A stretch of 17,817 nt of DNA from B18-G2 sp964432835 (GCA_964432835.1 CAYSPA010000020.1:1-17817); one strand, 5' to 3'. Counted from the stretch's first letter, positions 5,541 to 13,700 are shown. Notes: a model not told the origin generated them from the letters alone. Numbers and translations are program-made.

Positions 5541-7364
5541 ATGGGACAGCCGGCTGGCCTTATATACGGAGATGTTGGAACAACGAGATTCAACTTCATC
5601 GTAGAGGATCCCACTTTACAGAAGTTCGATTATATATCAACATATCACAAGGAAGGAACCATACTTGCGCAGGTGACAGAGATAAAGAGGATATCCGACT
5701 TACCTTATGAAAGCATAAAAGCACTTTATGGAAACGGCGATAACTCGCCAAAGAGAATAGAGAGCAGTTTAACCGCAAGAGCAGAGGTTATTGGTTACAG
5801 AGATGAGAGGGGATTGCTTCAAACTCCAAGAACACCTTTTGAGATAGGTCAACCCGTTTACAAGGCCGAAGAATCTCTGGTCAGAAAGGTACTTGGACTG
5901 TACGCAGATGAAAAGGCGGGAGCCTACATAGGTCTATTGAAGGGTCATGATATTCCCGTTTATCTTTCAATAGATACGCTCGTGCAGAAACATGTTTGTA
6001 TACTCGCAAAAACGGGCGCCGGCAAGAGCTATGCATGCGGAGTCCTCATTGAAGAATTGCTGAAAAAAAAGATACCGGTGGTTATAATAGATACCCATGG
6101 AGAGTATCCCTCCCTCGCTCATCCCAATAAGAACAAGAAAGAACTCAAGTTGATGGAGAGATTTAGGATAAAGCCCAGAGGGTATGCGAGCCAGATAGTG
6201 GAGTATTCTCCTTTCCCGAGGAGAAAGGGGGAGTTGCTGAGACTCAACGGTGTGAATCTTGAAGCAAGAGAGATTCTTGACCTTCTCTCCGCAAAGCTCA
6301 CCGGACCGCAGATAGGCGTTCTGTATCAGGCAATAAAGGAACTCAAGGAGTTCAAGGAAACATACACGCTCAGAGACATCATAGAGAGAGTATCTCTATC
6401 GAAGAGTAACGCAAAGTGGAATGTCATGACCGCCCTCGATGCCTTGAATTCCACGGGTATTCTTTCTGATCAGGGTATATCCCCTCAGGATATAGTCAAG
6501 AAGGGCAGGTGTTCCATCATCAATCTGAAAGGTGTCCCCCCCGATGTTCAGGAAATCGTGGTGGCGAGATTGACAAAGGAGCTCTTCGATGCGAGGAAAG
6601 CCGGACTTATTCCGCCATTCATGTACATAGTTGAGGAGGCACACAATTACTGTCCCGAGAGGGGTTTTGGAAACGCCATATCTTCCCAGATATTAAGAAC
6701 GGTCGCATCTGAAGGAAGAAAGTTCGGTATGGGTCTGTGCGTCGTGAGCCAGAGACCCGCAAAGGTTGATAAGAACGTCATATCACAGTGCAACACACAT
6801 CTTATACTCAAGGTTACCAATCCAAATGATGTGAGAGCGATCATCCAGTCGGTGGAGGGATTAACCACGGATACCGCGGACGAAATCCAGAGATTGCAGG
6901 TTGGAGTCGCTCTCGTATCTGGAGGAAGCCTCGCTAAACCGGTGATGGTTGAGATCAGAGTTAGAGAGACAGACCACGGAGGGAGGTCTGCCAAGATCAT
7001 AGCGGGTGAGGAAATCCCGATCGATTTCAGAGCCACCAAGATGAAGAGAGAAGAATTACCCCAAATACCCGCGCCCGCCATGACGGGTTCAGCTCAACAG
7101 GTGAAGAAGGAAAAGCCGAAAAAGGCGGAGATAGTTCACAGGGTTGCAAACAGGCTGGGATGGGTATCTACAGATGATCCGAACGAGACGATATCCATTT
7201 TATCCAAGGAAGCCAAGAAGATGGGAGAGGACCCGTTTAAATATCTTCATACTCTGGCGAAACTGGGAGAGAAGTTCTGTAAAGAGGAAAATCCAAACTG
7301 TATAAAATGTCCCATGAGGGATAGATGCAGATACAGGTTGACGAGGGTAAGTGAGATTCTATGA
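5541..7364 (+). CDS. HerA-type DNA-translocating ATPase with a C-terminal endonuclease III-like Fe-S module
   Basis: A hexameric ATPase of the HerA/FtsK clade (DUF87), expected to pump or open duplex DNA. The 607 residues read: N-terminal HAS-barrel-like domain (about 1-115); RecA-like core with Walker A AKTGAGKS (156-163, Lys162), IDTHGEYP (183-190), Walker B MYIVEEAHN (361-369) and EGRKFGMGLCVVSQRP (391-406); a linker (500-525); then about 529-607 resembling the second half of endonuclease III, with HRVANRLGWV (533-542) and Cys580, 587, 590, 596 spaced C-x6-C-x2-C-x5-C as in the 4Fe-4S loop. The catalytic Asp site of endonuclease III is Ala529 and no helix-hairpin-helix precedes it, so the module is probably DNA-binding only. 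No nurA, mre11 or rad50 is adjacent, so this is probably a HerA paralogue. The stop overlaps the next ATG. Confidence 0.93.
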   Translation: MGQPAGLIYGDVGTTRFNFIVEDPTLQKFDYISTYHKEGTILAQVTEIKRISDLPYESIKALYGNGDNSPKRIESSLTARAEVIGYRDERGLLQTPRTPFEIGQPVYKAEESLVRKVLGLYADEKAGAYIGLLKGHDIPVYLSIDTLVQKHVCILAKTGAGKSYACGVLIEELLKKKIPVVIIDTHGEYPSLAHPNKNKKELKLMERFRIKPRGYASQIVEYSPFPRRKGELLRLNGVNLEAREILDLLSAKLTGPQIGVLYQAIKELKEFKETYTLRDIIERVSLSKSNAKWNVMTALDALNSTGILSDQGISPQDIVKKGRCSIINLKGVPPDVQEIVVARLTKELFDARKAGLIPPFMYIVEEAHNYCPERGFGNAISSQILRTVASEGRKFGMGLCVVSQRPAKVDKNVISQCNTHLILKVTNPNDVRAIIQSVEGLTTDTADEIQRLQVGVALVSGGSLAKPVMVEIRVRETDHGGRSAKIIAGEEIPIDFRATKMKREELPQIPAPAMTGSAQQVKKEKPKKAEIVHRVANRLGWVSTDDPNETISILSKEAKKMGEDPFKYLHTLAKLGEKFCKEENPNCIKCPMRDRCRYRLTRVSEIL

Positions 7365-8410
7365 GGAATTACATCCTCTTTCTGAGCATAACCATTCTCA
7401 TCTTCTCTGGATGTCTGGATAACCTCTTTGGAGAGGTCATCTATGAGAAAACACCGACAACGATCGAGTACCGAATATCGTATGGATACCTCATAAATGT
7501 GAGCGGAAACGGAAAGATAAACATCACCTATACATGCCCCCTTCCAGATGCACATAAACTTCAGAACCTCACGATAGTTGGTGATTATCCTCACAGAAAA
7601 GCAAAGTACGGAGAAAACGAGATGATCGTATGGTCATTTGAGGAAGAAAATGCAAAGTCCATAAAGCTGGGCATCTCTGCAGAGATAATCTCTAATGCTT
7701 TTCTTGTCAGTCTTAACGGGAGTAATGCTTGCGATATAGAGGATATCAACCAGCACCTGAAAAAAATCTACTGCAGGGATGAAGGGATAGAAAACAAAAC
7801 GCTGATACAGGTTGAGAATGGAGAGATAAAAACCATTGCAGATAAGTTGAGAACCTCAAACAATACATTTGATGTGGGAAAAAACATCTTTGTGTGGCTG
7901 AAAACTCATACCACCTATGTATATCATCAGGAGGAGCAGAAGGCGCCGCAATCGGCAATAGAGACACTCAAACTGAAAGCGGGGGATTGCGATGATTTAT
8001 CCATACTTTACATCTCTCTTTGCAGGTCTGCAGGAATCCCCGCAAGGTTGGTTAAAGGTTATCTGATTGTTGAGGAAGATAACGATTACAAGGTTATACC
8101 TCATGCCTGGGCGGAGATATATACGGGCATGGGCGAGAATGGATGGATACCAGTTGAGTGTGCCGGGATATCTGGTAACATCGACACGGAGATTCATCAG
8201 AACTTTGGGGTCGAGGATGCGTTTCATCTGAAGGTATATGTGGATAATGGAACCAATGAATCGTTGAATCTTTCATTTGAGGAACTGAAAGTCTGGTACG
8301 AGAAGAGCCTGCATCTGGATATCAAACCATTTCTCGAAGTTAGCGATGTGCATGTGAAGAATTACAAGAATCTGGTTGTTAAAAAGAATGGAGAGAGGTT
8401 TTATCGGTGA
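7361..8410 (+). CDS. Transglutaminase-like lipoprotein
   Basis: A 349-residue exported protein, with a short signal peptide ending in a lipobox-like FSGC (Cys18), so probably lipid-anchored on the outer face of the membrane. Residues about 30-150 are beta-rich with several N-glycosylation sequons. Residues about 165-275 carry a transglutaminase-like core: Cys210 in KAGDCDDLS, His248 in IPHAWAEIY and Glu266 in GWIPVECAG, where the third triad member is usually Asp. Archaeal members of this fold are generally thought to be proteases or amidases, but the substrate is unknown. The ATG overlaps the HerA stop (ATGA), implying translational coupling of a surface enzyme to a cytoplasmic DNA motor. 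It ends four bases from the convergent VAT gene. Confidence 0.85.
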   Translation: MRNYILFLSITILIFSGCLDNLFGEVIYEKTPTTIEYRISYGYLINVSGNGKINITYTCPLPDAHKLQNLTIVGDYPHRKAKYGENEMIVWSFEEENAKSIKLGISAEIISNAFLVSLNGSNACDIEDINQHLKKIYCRDEGIENKTLIQVENGEIKTIADKLRTSNNTFDVGKNIFVWLKTHTTYVYHQEEQKAPQSAIETLKLKAGDCDDLSILYISLCRSAGIPARLVKGYLIVEEDNDYKVIPHAWAEIYTGMGENGWIPVECAGISGNIDTEIHQNFGVEDAFHLKVYVDNGTNESLNLSFEELKVWYEKSLHLDIKPFLEVSDVHVKNYKNLVVKKNGERFYR

Positions 8411-8414
8411 GGGA

Positions 8415-10595
8415 TTAGCGGAGGCTTCTCTCGAACTTTCTCGAGATATCCACGTATCTCTCCAGTTCCTCCTTGGTCATTGGCTTGACATTCCTGAGAG
8501 CCTCCTCAAAGTGCCTCTTGTGTATCTTCAGTTCCTTTATCTTCTCTTTATCCAGTTCCTTCCCCTTCTCTATGTACTCTCTTATCGCGGCCATCACCGC
8601 TTCATTGCACACCGCAGCTATATCTGCTCCTGTGTAACCCTCTGTTTTTTCGGCAAGCTCATCGATGTTAACATCATCCGCCAATGGTTTCTTCCTTGTG
8701 TGTATTCTGAAAATCTCTTTCCTCGCCTCTTTGTCAGGCGGCGGTATGTATATCAATCTGTCAAATCTTCCCGGCCTAAGAAGAGCAGGGTCTATGATAT
8801 CAGGTCTGTTTGTTGCTGCAATAACTATCACATCTCTTAAATCTTCGAGACCATCCAGTTCGGTGAGCATCTGGCTGATTACCCTTTCAGTTACATGAGA
8901 ATCTCCAAGACTTCCTCTCGCTGGAGCGATTGCATCGATTTCGTCGAAGAATATTACGCACGGCGCCGCCTGGCGGGCTTTTCTGAAAGTTTCTCGAACC
9001 GCTCTCTCGCTCTCTCCGACCCACTTTGAGAGAAACTCTGGACCTTTTACTGATATGAAGTTTGCTTCACTTTCTGTTGCAACAGCTTTTGCAAGCAAGG
9101 TTTTTCCAGTTCCAGGAGGGCCATAGAGCAGTATACCCTTTGGTGGTTTTGCATCCATGTGTGAAAAGAGATCCGAATACTTCAATGGCCATTCGACAGC
9201 CTCTCTTAATTTCTGCTTTGCTTCCTTCAAACCACCTATGTCGTCCCAGTGGACGTTTGGAGTTTCTATTGTAACCTCTCTTAATGCCGATGGAGTCATC
9301 GATTTGAACGCATCATAGAAATCCTTTGCAGTCACCTCGAGTTTTTCAAGAATCTCTGCGGGTATTTCTTCAGCTTCAAGGTCTATATCTGGCAGAACTC
9401 TTCGTAAAGCTCTCATTGCTGCCTCTTTACAGAGGGCAGCCAGGTCTGCTCCGGAATAACCATGGGTCATATCAGCGAGTTTATCCAGGTCAACATCCTT
9501 TGCCAGGGGCATGCCTCTGGTGTGAATCTCCAGAATCTCCTTTCTTCCCTTTCTGTCCGGTATCCCGATTTCTATCTCTCTGTCAAACCTTCCCGGTCTT
9601 CTGAGAGCGGGGTCTATGGCGTTGATTCTGTTTGTTGCACCTATGACAACGACCTTTCCCCTCTCCTCAAGACCATCCATCAGAGCGAGTAACTGAGCCA
9701 CAACCCTTCTCTCCACCTCACCAGTTACTTCTTCTCTCTTTGGAGCTATGGAATCTATCTCATCTATGAAAATTATGGATGGCGCGTTTTCCACCGCTTC
9801 CTTGAAGATCTTTCTGAGATTCTCTTCGCTCTCACCATAGTATTTGCTCATGATTTCGGGTCCACTCAGAGAGTAGAAGTTTGCGTTTGTTTCATTTGCG
9901 ACTGCTTTTGCGAGAAGGGTTTTTCCAGTTCCCGGAGGACCGTGAAGAAGCACTCCCTTTGGCGCCTCGATGCCAAGCCTCTCGAACAGTTCAGGATGTT
10001 TGAGGGGCAGTTCTATCATCTCTCTGACCTGCCTCACTGCTTCATCGAGTCCTCCTATGTCCTCGTAGGTTACTCTCGGTATCTTCAATTCTTCTTTTGC
10101 TACTTTCTCACTCAGTTTTATCTCTGTGGTCAGTCCGATTATCACTGCATCTGCCGGTGGCGATACACTGGTGACAACAAAGTCTATGTGTCTGCCCATT
10201 ATGTTTATGGCGATTTTATCCCCTTTTGTGACAACGTGACCCTCCATAAGGTGAGAGATGTAATCCTCGATACCGACTATTCTCAACTCCTCCGTCGGCG
10301 CCAGCACGATCTTCTTGGCGATTTGAGCATGTATTTTCTTAACCTTCACCTTGTCATCTATGCCAACGCCGGCGTTCTTTCTGGTTGTACCATCTATTCT
10401 TATGATGCCTTTTCCCGTGTCATCTGCATAACCTGGCCAGTAAATGCATGCGGTCTTCTTCTTTCCTTCTATGAGTACAACGTCTCCTGGTGTGAGCCCC
10501 ATCTTGCTCGCGATCTCCGGGTCTATTCTTGCAATCCCTCTTCCAACATCTCTGGATTTGGCCTCTTCAACTTTTAGAGTCCACTCTCCCGACAT
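8415..10595 (-). CDS. vat: VAT/Cdc48-type AAA ATPase
   Basis: Hexameric unfoldase that feeds proteins to the proteasome or remodels complexes; the archaeal counterpart of Cdc48/p97. The 726 residues comprise an N-domain (about 1-175, double-psi barrel), and two AAA domains. D1 has Walker A GPPGTGKT (219-226), Walker B IIFIDEID and pore loop KYYGE; D2 has Walker A GPPGTGKT (492-499), Walker B VIFFDEID and pore loop KWVGE. Both have intact Arg-finger regions (DPALRRPGRFD, DPALLRPGRFD). Pore-loop aromatics are present in both rings, consistent with active threading. ATG at 10595 is chosen over ATG at 10604, which lies inside the ribosome binding site GGAGATGAT. The heat shock protein gene is 40 bases upstream in the same direction. 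Confidence 0.97.
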   Translation of the reverse strand: MSGEWTLKVEEAKSRDVGRGIARIDPEIASKMGLTPGDVVLIEGKKKTACIYWPGYADDTGKGIIRIDGTTRKNAGVGIDDKVKVKKIHAQIAKKIVLAPTEELRIVGIEDYISHLMEGHVVTKGDKIAINIMGRHIDFVVTSVSPPADAVIIGLTTEIKLSEKVAKEELKIPRVTYEDIGGLDEAVRQVREMIELPLKHPELFERLGIEAPKGVLLHGPPGTGKTLLAKAVANETNANFYSLSGPEIMSKYYGESEENLRKIFKEAVENAPSIIFIDEIDSIAPKREEVTGEVERRVVAQLLALMDGLEERGKVVVIGATNRINAIDPALRRPGRFDREIEIGIPDRKGRKEILEIHTRGMPLAKDVDLDKLADMTHGYSGADLAALCKEAAMRALRRVLPDIDLEAEEIPAEILEKLEVTAKDFYDAFKSMTPSALREVTIETPNVHWDDIGGLKEAKQKLREAVEWPLKYSDLFSHMDAKPPKGILLYGPPGTGKTLLAKAVATESEANFISVKGPEFLSKWVGESERAVRETFRKARQAAPCVIFFDEIDAIAPARGSLGDSHVTERVISQMLTELDGLEDLRDVIVIAATNRPDIIDPALLRPGRFDRLIYIPPPDKEARKEIFRIHTRKKPLADDVNIDELAEKTEGYTGADIAAVCNEAVMAAIREYIEKGKELDKEKIKELKIHKRHFEEALRNVKPMTKEELERYVDISRKFERSLR

Positions 10596-10599
10596 AATT

Positions 10600-10608
10600 A
10601 TCATCTCC
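10600..10608 (-). promoter_or_regulatory. Ribosome binding site that fixes the VAT start
   Basis: GGAGATGAT matches the archaeal consensus GGAGGTGAT at eight of nine positions and ends four bases before ATG at 10595. The first in-frame ATG (10604-10602) is part of this site and cannot be the main start. Confidence 0.7.
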
Positions 10609-10635
10609 TAAAATCAAAAAAGAAAGGGGAAAGGT

Positions 10636-11211
10636 TTACTTTATTTGGATCTTCTTTCCCCTGCCCTTTGGTTTCACTTTCTTCAACTGTATATCGAGCA
10701 CTCCGTTGTTGTAACTGGCTTTTGCCGAATCGGGGTCAACCTCTGCCGGAAGCTCAACCTCCTTGTAGTACTTTCTGTCTTTGGTATCCACTCTGATAAT
10801 CAATGTACTCCCCGTGACCTCCAGGTCGATGTCTTCCTTTTTCACACCCGGAACCTCAGCGGTTATCTGTACCTCATCATCGGTTTCCTGAACATCCACG
10901 AGTGGTTCTCTGCTGCCTGGAAGCTCGGTTATGCCTCTCTGTGGTATGTTACCGAACTCCTGGAACACTGGTTTTCCATCTGGACCTATTCTGAAGGTCC
11001 ATCCGTAAATATAGGGACCTCCCTCCTTTGGTTCTGGTAATTTTCCGCTCATTGCATCCCTGAATACCCTATTCATTCTCCTTCTCATTTCTCTGATGTG
11101 TTCATCGATCTCATCGAATATACTGCTCCATCCTCTTGGCCAGACATTTTCAAACCAATCATCCAGCCAGTCATCAATATCCCTATCAAATGGAAATCTC
11201 TTCCTCACCAT
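10636..11211 (-). CDS. hsp20: Small heat shock protein (Hsp20/alpha-crystallin)
   Basis: ATP-independent holdase that binds unfolding proteins and forms large oligomers. The 191 residues have a long N-terminal arm rich in Trp and acidic residues (WLDDWFENVWPRGW, 15-28) and a Gly/Pro-rich linker, an alpha-crystallin domain (about 100-178, with VDVQETDDEVQITAEVPGVK and GVLDIQLKK), and a C-terminal I-x-I motif (KIQIK) used for oligomer assembly. The start is supported by GGGGGTGAT at 11217-11225, five to six bases upstream, and a TATA box at 11261-11270. It is followed by VAT with a 40-base gap and no clear terminator, so a holdase and an unfoldase are probably made together. Confidence 0.95.
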   Translation of the reverse strand: MVRKRFPFDRDIDDWLDDWFENVWPRGWSSIFDEIDEHIREMRRRMNRVFRDAMSGKLPEPKEGGPYIYGWTFRIGPDGKPVFQEFGNIPQRGITELPGSREPLVDVQETDDEVQITAEVPGVKKEDIDLEVTGSTLIIRVDTKDRKYYKEVELPAEVDPDSAKASYNNGVLDIQLKKVKPKGRGKKIQIK

Positions 11212-11260
11212 CTTGCATCACCCCCATCAATTACTACCACAAATAGATTAACAAAAACTT

Positions 11261-11270
11261 CTATATAAAG
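11261..11270 (-). promoter_or_regulatory. TATA box and upstream BRE of the hsp20-vat operon
   Basis: The minus strand reads GAAAGCTTTATATAG, a strong BRE-TATA arrangement. It predicts a transcript start near 11240 and a leader of roughly 28 bases carrying the GGGGGTGAT ribosome binding site. I could not identify a heat-shock operator with confidence. Confidence 0.65.
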
Positions 11271-11403
11271 CTTTCTATCAGATTAAGAGCATGTGTGTAT
11301 TACAGTCGAAGGAGGGGATATTTTCTGACGATTTTTTATTCGCGTCGCCGCTTGCTGTGTAAAAGAACATCACATCATGGAAAATTATTTAACAATTTAA
11401 GAT

Positions 11404-11412
11404 ATTTATAAA
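11404..11412 (+). promoter_or_regulatory. TATA-like element before the membrane protein gene
   Basis: TTTATAAAG lies about 40 bases upstream of the ATG at 11449. The predicted transcript start (about 11434) leaves a short leader for that ATG. The 237-base gap between hsp20 and this gene otherwise shows nothing I can name. Confidence 0.4.
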
Positions 11413-11448
11413 GGGGGTGTTAAACTGAGAAGGATTATTTACAAATCG

Positions 11449-12540
11449 ATGGTTTATCTTGCTTTCATTCTGATCGTTTCATCAACTTTGCCAGCTTCCA
11501 TTATAAACAGTAAAAAGGAATTGCAAGCAAAGCAGGACGGTCTCATAGAGATCTCGATTTCTTTTCCCGGACTCAAAGGATTCAAAAACCAAACGCTGAA
11601 CATATCCAGAGAAAAATACGTTGAGCTCAGACGTATTTTCAATGATACTTTAGAAGCACTGGAGAGGGCGGAGACGGATAAAAAAGTGTGTGGGATATTC
11701 AATGAAACGATCGAGAAACTCAAAGGGCTGGGGATTCTGCCAGGGGTCGATCTCAAAAGATTGCAGGAAAGGTTAACCGGTGAATATCTGAGAAGTAAAC
11801 GGTTTGAAGGATTGCTGGAAAAACTCGACAGAAGATTTGAATTTCTGGAATCCCTCGATAATGCCTTCTGTCTTATCTGCGGAGAAGCCAACGAAACTTT
11901 TGAGATGGATCTACTATCGAGAACATTTGACTTTACCATACGGGCGCCTTTGGTTATAATATCGTTGTTATGGTTGAATATACTGGTATTTATTGCAGAA
12001 TGTTTGGATGTCTTCTTGCAAGAGCATCCTCTCAGCATAGACTACCTTATTTACCTTCTGGCGTTGCCTGCAGTTAAGATAATAGATATGGTATGCCATT
12101 TCCCGATCCATTCCCCCCTCCCGATATCCGGTGCGATTTACTTTGGTTACAAAGAGCCGAAACGCAAATGTTTTTCTCATGGGCATATGTGGACAAGTGG
12201 CCTAAAGGGTATAAAAATATGGAATGGTACATTTCGTGGCACCCTTCCAGACGTATTTTATCCATTTTGCCCGCTCTTCATCTTTCACACTATCCTGATA
12301 GAGTCATTATCCCATGTCTTCCCACGATATGAATATCTACTAAACTTGATATGGATTATCTCTTTCTTTGCTTTTGCTACCATTTTCCTCCTTTACTGCC
12401 CGACACTATCTGAATCGTGCAAGTTGTACTTCCCCGGTGTGATGGGTTTCTACGGCATCTATGTAAAGGTACCATCCAACGATTATGCAAGCTTTATGGG
12501 ATATGCCCACGCTGTCTCCATAGATTATGCCGATACCTGA
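11449..12540 (+). CDS. Membrane protein of unknown function with extracellular signature
   Basis: No named family is recognised. The 363 residues begin with a signal-like hydrophobic segment (2-17), then a largely helical charged region with sequons (NQT, NIS, NDT, NET) and several Cys (about 25-165), a cluster of hydrophobic segments (about 168-225), a Gly/aromatic beta region (ISGAIYFGYK, GHMWTSGLKGIKIWNG; about 227-268), another hydrophobic segment (about 300-322) and a C-terminal part GVMGFYGIYVKV ... FMGYAHAV. The latter resembles the end of the secreted protein at 1524-2174. In-frame codons before the ATG read LRRIIYKS, a good basic N-region for a signal peptide, with GGGGGT just upstream of CTG at 11425, so a CTG start is conceivable; the TATA position favours ATG. 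Confidence 0.75.
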   Translation: MVYLAFILIVSSTLPASIINSKKELQAKQDGLIEISISFPGLKGFKNQTLNISREKYVELRRIFNDTLEALERAETDKKVCGIFNETIEKLKGLGILPGVDLKRLQERLTGEYLRSKRFEGLLEKLDRRFEFLESLDNAFCLICGEANETFEMDLLSRTFDFTIRAPLVIISLLWLNILVFIAECLDVFLQEHPLSIDYLIYLLALPAVKIIDMVCHFPIHSPLPISGAIYFGYKEPKRKCFSHGHMWTSGLKGIKIWNGTFRGTLPDVFYPFCPLFIFHTILIESLSHVFPRYEYLLNLIWIISFFAFATIFLLYCPTLSESCKLYFPGVMGFYGIYVKVPSNDYASFMGYAHAVSIDYADT

Positions 12541-12626
12541 TGAGTAAAATTTCTACCCCGATGTGCATATATAATAACACAATGACCACAGAAAAGTTTC
12601 TACGATTGACTTCGCATTATGTTACA

Positions 12627-12637
12627 TTTTTAAATTA
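12627..12637 (+). promoter_or_regulatory. TATA element of the radical SAM gene
   Basis: TTTTTAAATTA is centred 25-28 bases before the paired ATG codons at 12657 and 12660, as expected of a leaderless gene. A second TATA-like stretch (CATATATAATAA, near 12565) would start transcripts after 12590; both exclude the more upstream in-frame ATGs. Confidence 0.5.
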
Positions 12638-12656
12638 TGTACTTTCTGAATTTAGA

Positions 12657-13670
12657 ATGATGGGAAAGTGTGTAGTATGTGGTAGAGAGAGCAGGTATAT
12701 ATCATCCTGTTTGAGCGTATGTCTATCCTGCATAAGAGAGAGACCAGAAGAAGCATTGGAGATGGCGAGACAGGTACACAGAAAAGTGAGAGAAGAGTTT
12801 GGTCTACCGCCATATCCACCGGATGATGATAATGGTATAGAATGCAATATCTGTGCAAACAACTGCAGAATAGGTGAGGGGAAGATGGGGTACTGTGGAG
12901 TTAGAAGAAACGAAAAAGGGAAACTGGTGGAAAAACACATCTTCCACACTTACTATGATCCCATACCTACCAACTGCTGCGCCTCCTGGTTCTGCGGGGC
13001 TGAGAAAGGTTACAATCTGGCAGTATTTCCCTTCGGATGCACATTTAACTGCCTCTTCTGTCAAAACTGGGAACACAAGAAATTTGAGTATGGTGTGGAA
13101 AAGAAGATAGAGGACCTCGTGAGAGAAGCGGAGAGGGCAGAATGTATATGTTATTTTGGTGGCACACCCGAGCCGCAGTTACCATTTCTGATAAGAGCCA
13201 CTGAGAAGATCCTGGAAGTGAAAAGAGTCAGAATCTGCTGGGAATGGAATGGAACCGGAAATAAGAACCTGGTAAGGAGATGCGCGGAACTCTCCTGTGA
13301 AACCGACGGAACGGTAAAATTCGACCTGAAAGCTTTCGATGAAAATCTCAACATTGCATTAACTGGAATGTCAAACGCAAGAACCCTTGAAAATTTTCAG
13401 ATGATAGCCGAGGAGTTTGACAAGGAGAACATGCTGAATGCAACCACTCTACTTGTGCCCGGATACATCGATGCAATAGAAGTAGAAAAGATAGCAAAAT
13501 TCATTTCCTCGTTAGATCCAGATATACCTTACTCGTTACTCGCCTTCCATCCAGATTTCAAAATGATGGATCTACCGGTAACACCCAGAAAACTTGCAGA
13601 GGATTGCTACAGAATAGCAAAAAAGTATCTGAACAGAGTTCACATAGGAAACATTCACCTTCTCATATGA
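12657..13670 (+). CDS. Radical SAM enzyme (COG1180/AmmeMemoRadiSam-like) with Cys-rich N-terminus
   Basis: A cytoplasmic 4Fe-4S enzyme that cleaves S-adenosylmethionine; substrate unknown. In the 337 residues, C128-x3-C132-x2-C135 (CTFNCLFC) is the radical SAM cluster motif, followed by GGTPEPQ (SAM binding) and a TIM-barrel-like body. N-terminal to it are C63-x2-C66-x3-C70 with C80 (CNICANNCRIGEGKMGYCG), typical of the AmmeMemoRadiSam/PflA-like group, an extra Cys set (C5, C8, C18, C22, C25) that looks like a zinc ribbon, and NCCASWFC (106-113). No AmmeMemoRadiSam partner genes lie beside it. The start (ATG 12657 or 12660) is set by a TATA element; the open frame extends further upstream but overlaps the preceding gene and has poor composition. 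Confidence 0.88.
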   Translation: MMGKCVVCGRESRYISSCLSVCLSCIRERPEEALEMARQVHRKVREEFGLPPYPPDDDNGIECNICANNCRIGEGKMGYCGVRRNEKGKLVEKHIFHTYYDPIPTNCCASWFCGAEKGYNLAVFPFGCTFNCLFCQNWEHKKFEYGVEKKIEDLVREAERAECICYFGGTPEPQLPFLIRATEKILEVKRVRICWEWNGTGNKNLVRRCAELSCETDGTVKFDLKAFDENLNIALTGMSNARTLENFQMIAEEFDKENMLNATTLLVPGYIDAIEVEKIAKFISSLDPDIPYSLLAFHPDFKMMDLPVTPRKLAEDCYRIAKKYLNRVHIGNIHLLI

Positions 13671-13700
13671 TCGTTCCCAACTCAATGCCGATGGAAAAGA

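Noticed and set aside
5541..7364. Canonical HerA of the HerA-NurA-Mre11-Rad50 repair operon
   Set aside because: None of the partner genes is adjacent, and the C-terminal Fe-S extension is not expected of canonical HerA.
9942..10577. Long plus-strand ORF opposite VAT
   Set aside because: It is the antisense shadow of the conserved AAA ATPase gene and matches no family I know.
12417..12656. Upstream extension of the radical SAM protein
   Set aside because: It overlaps the preceding gene, is preceded by no ribosome site, and TATA elements place transcript starts after it.
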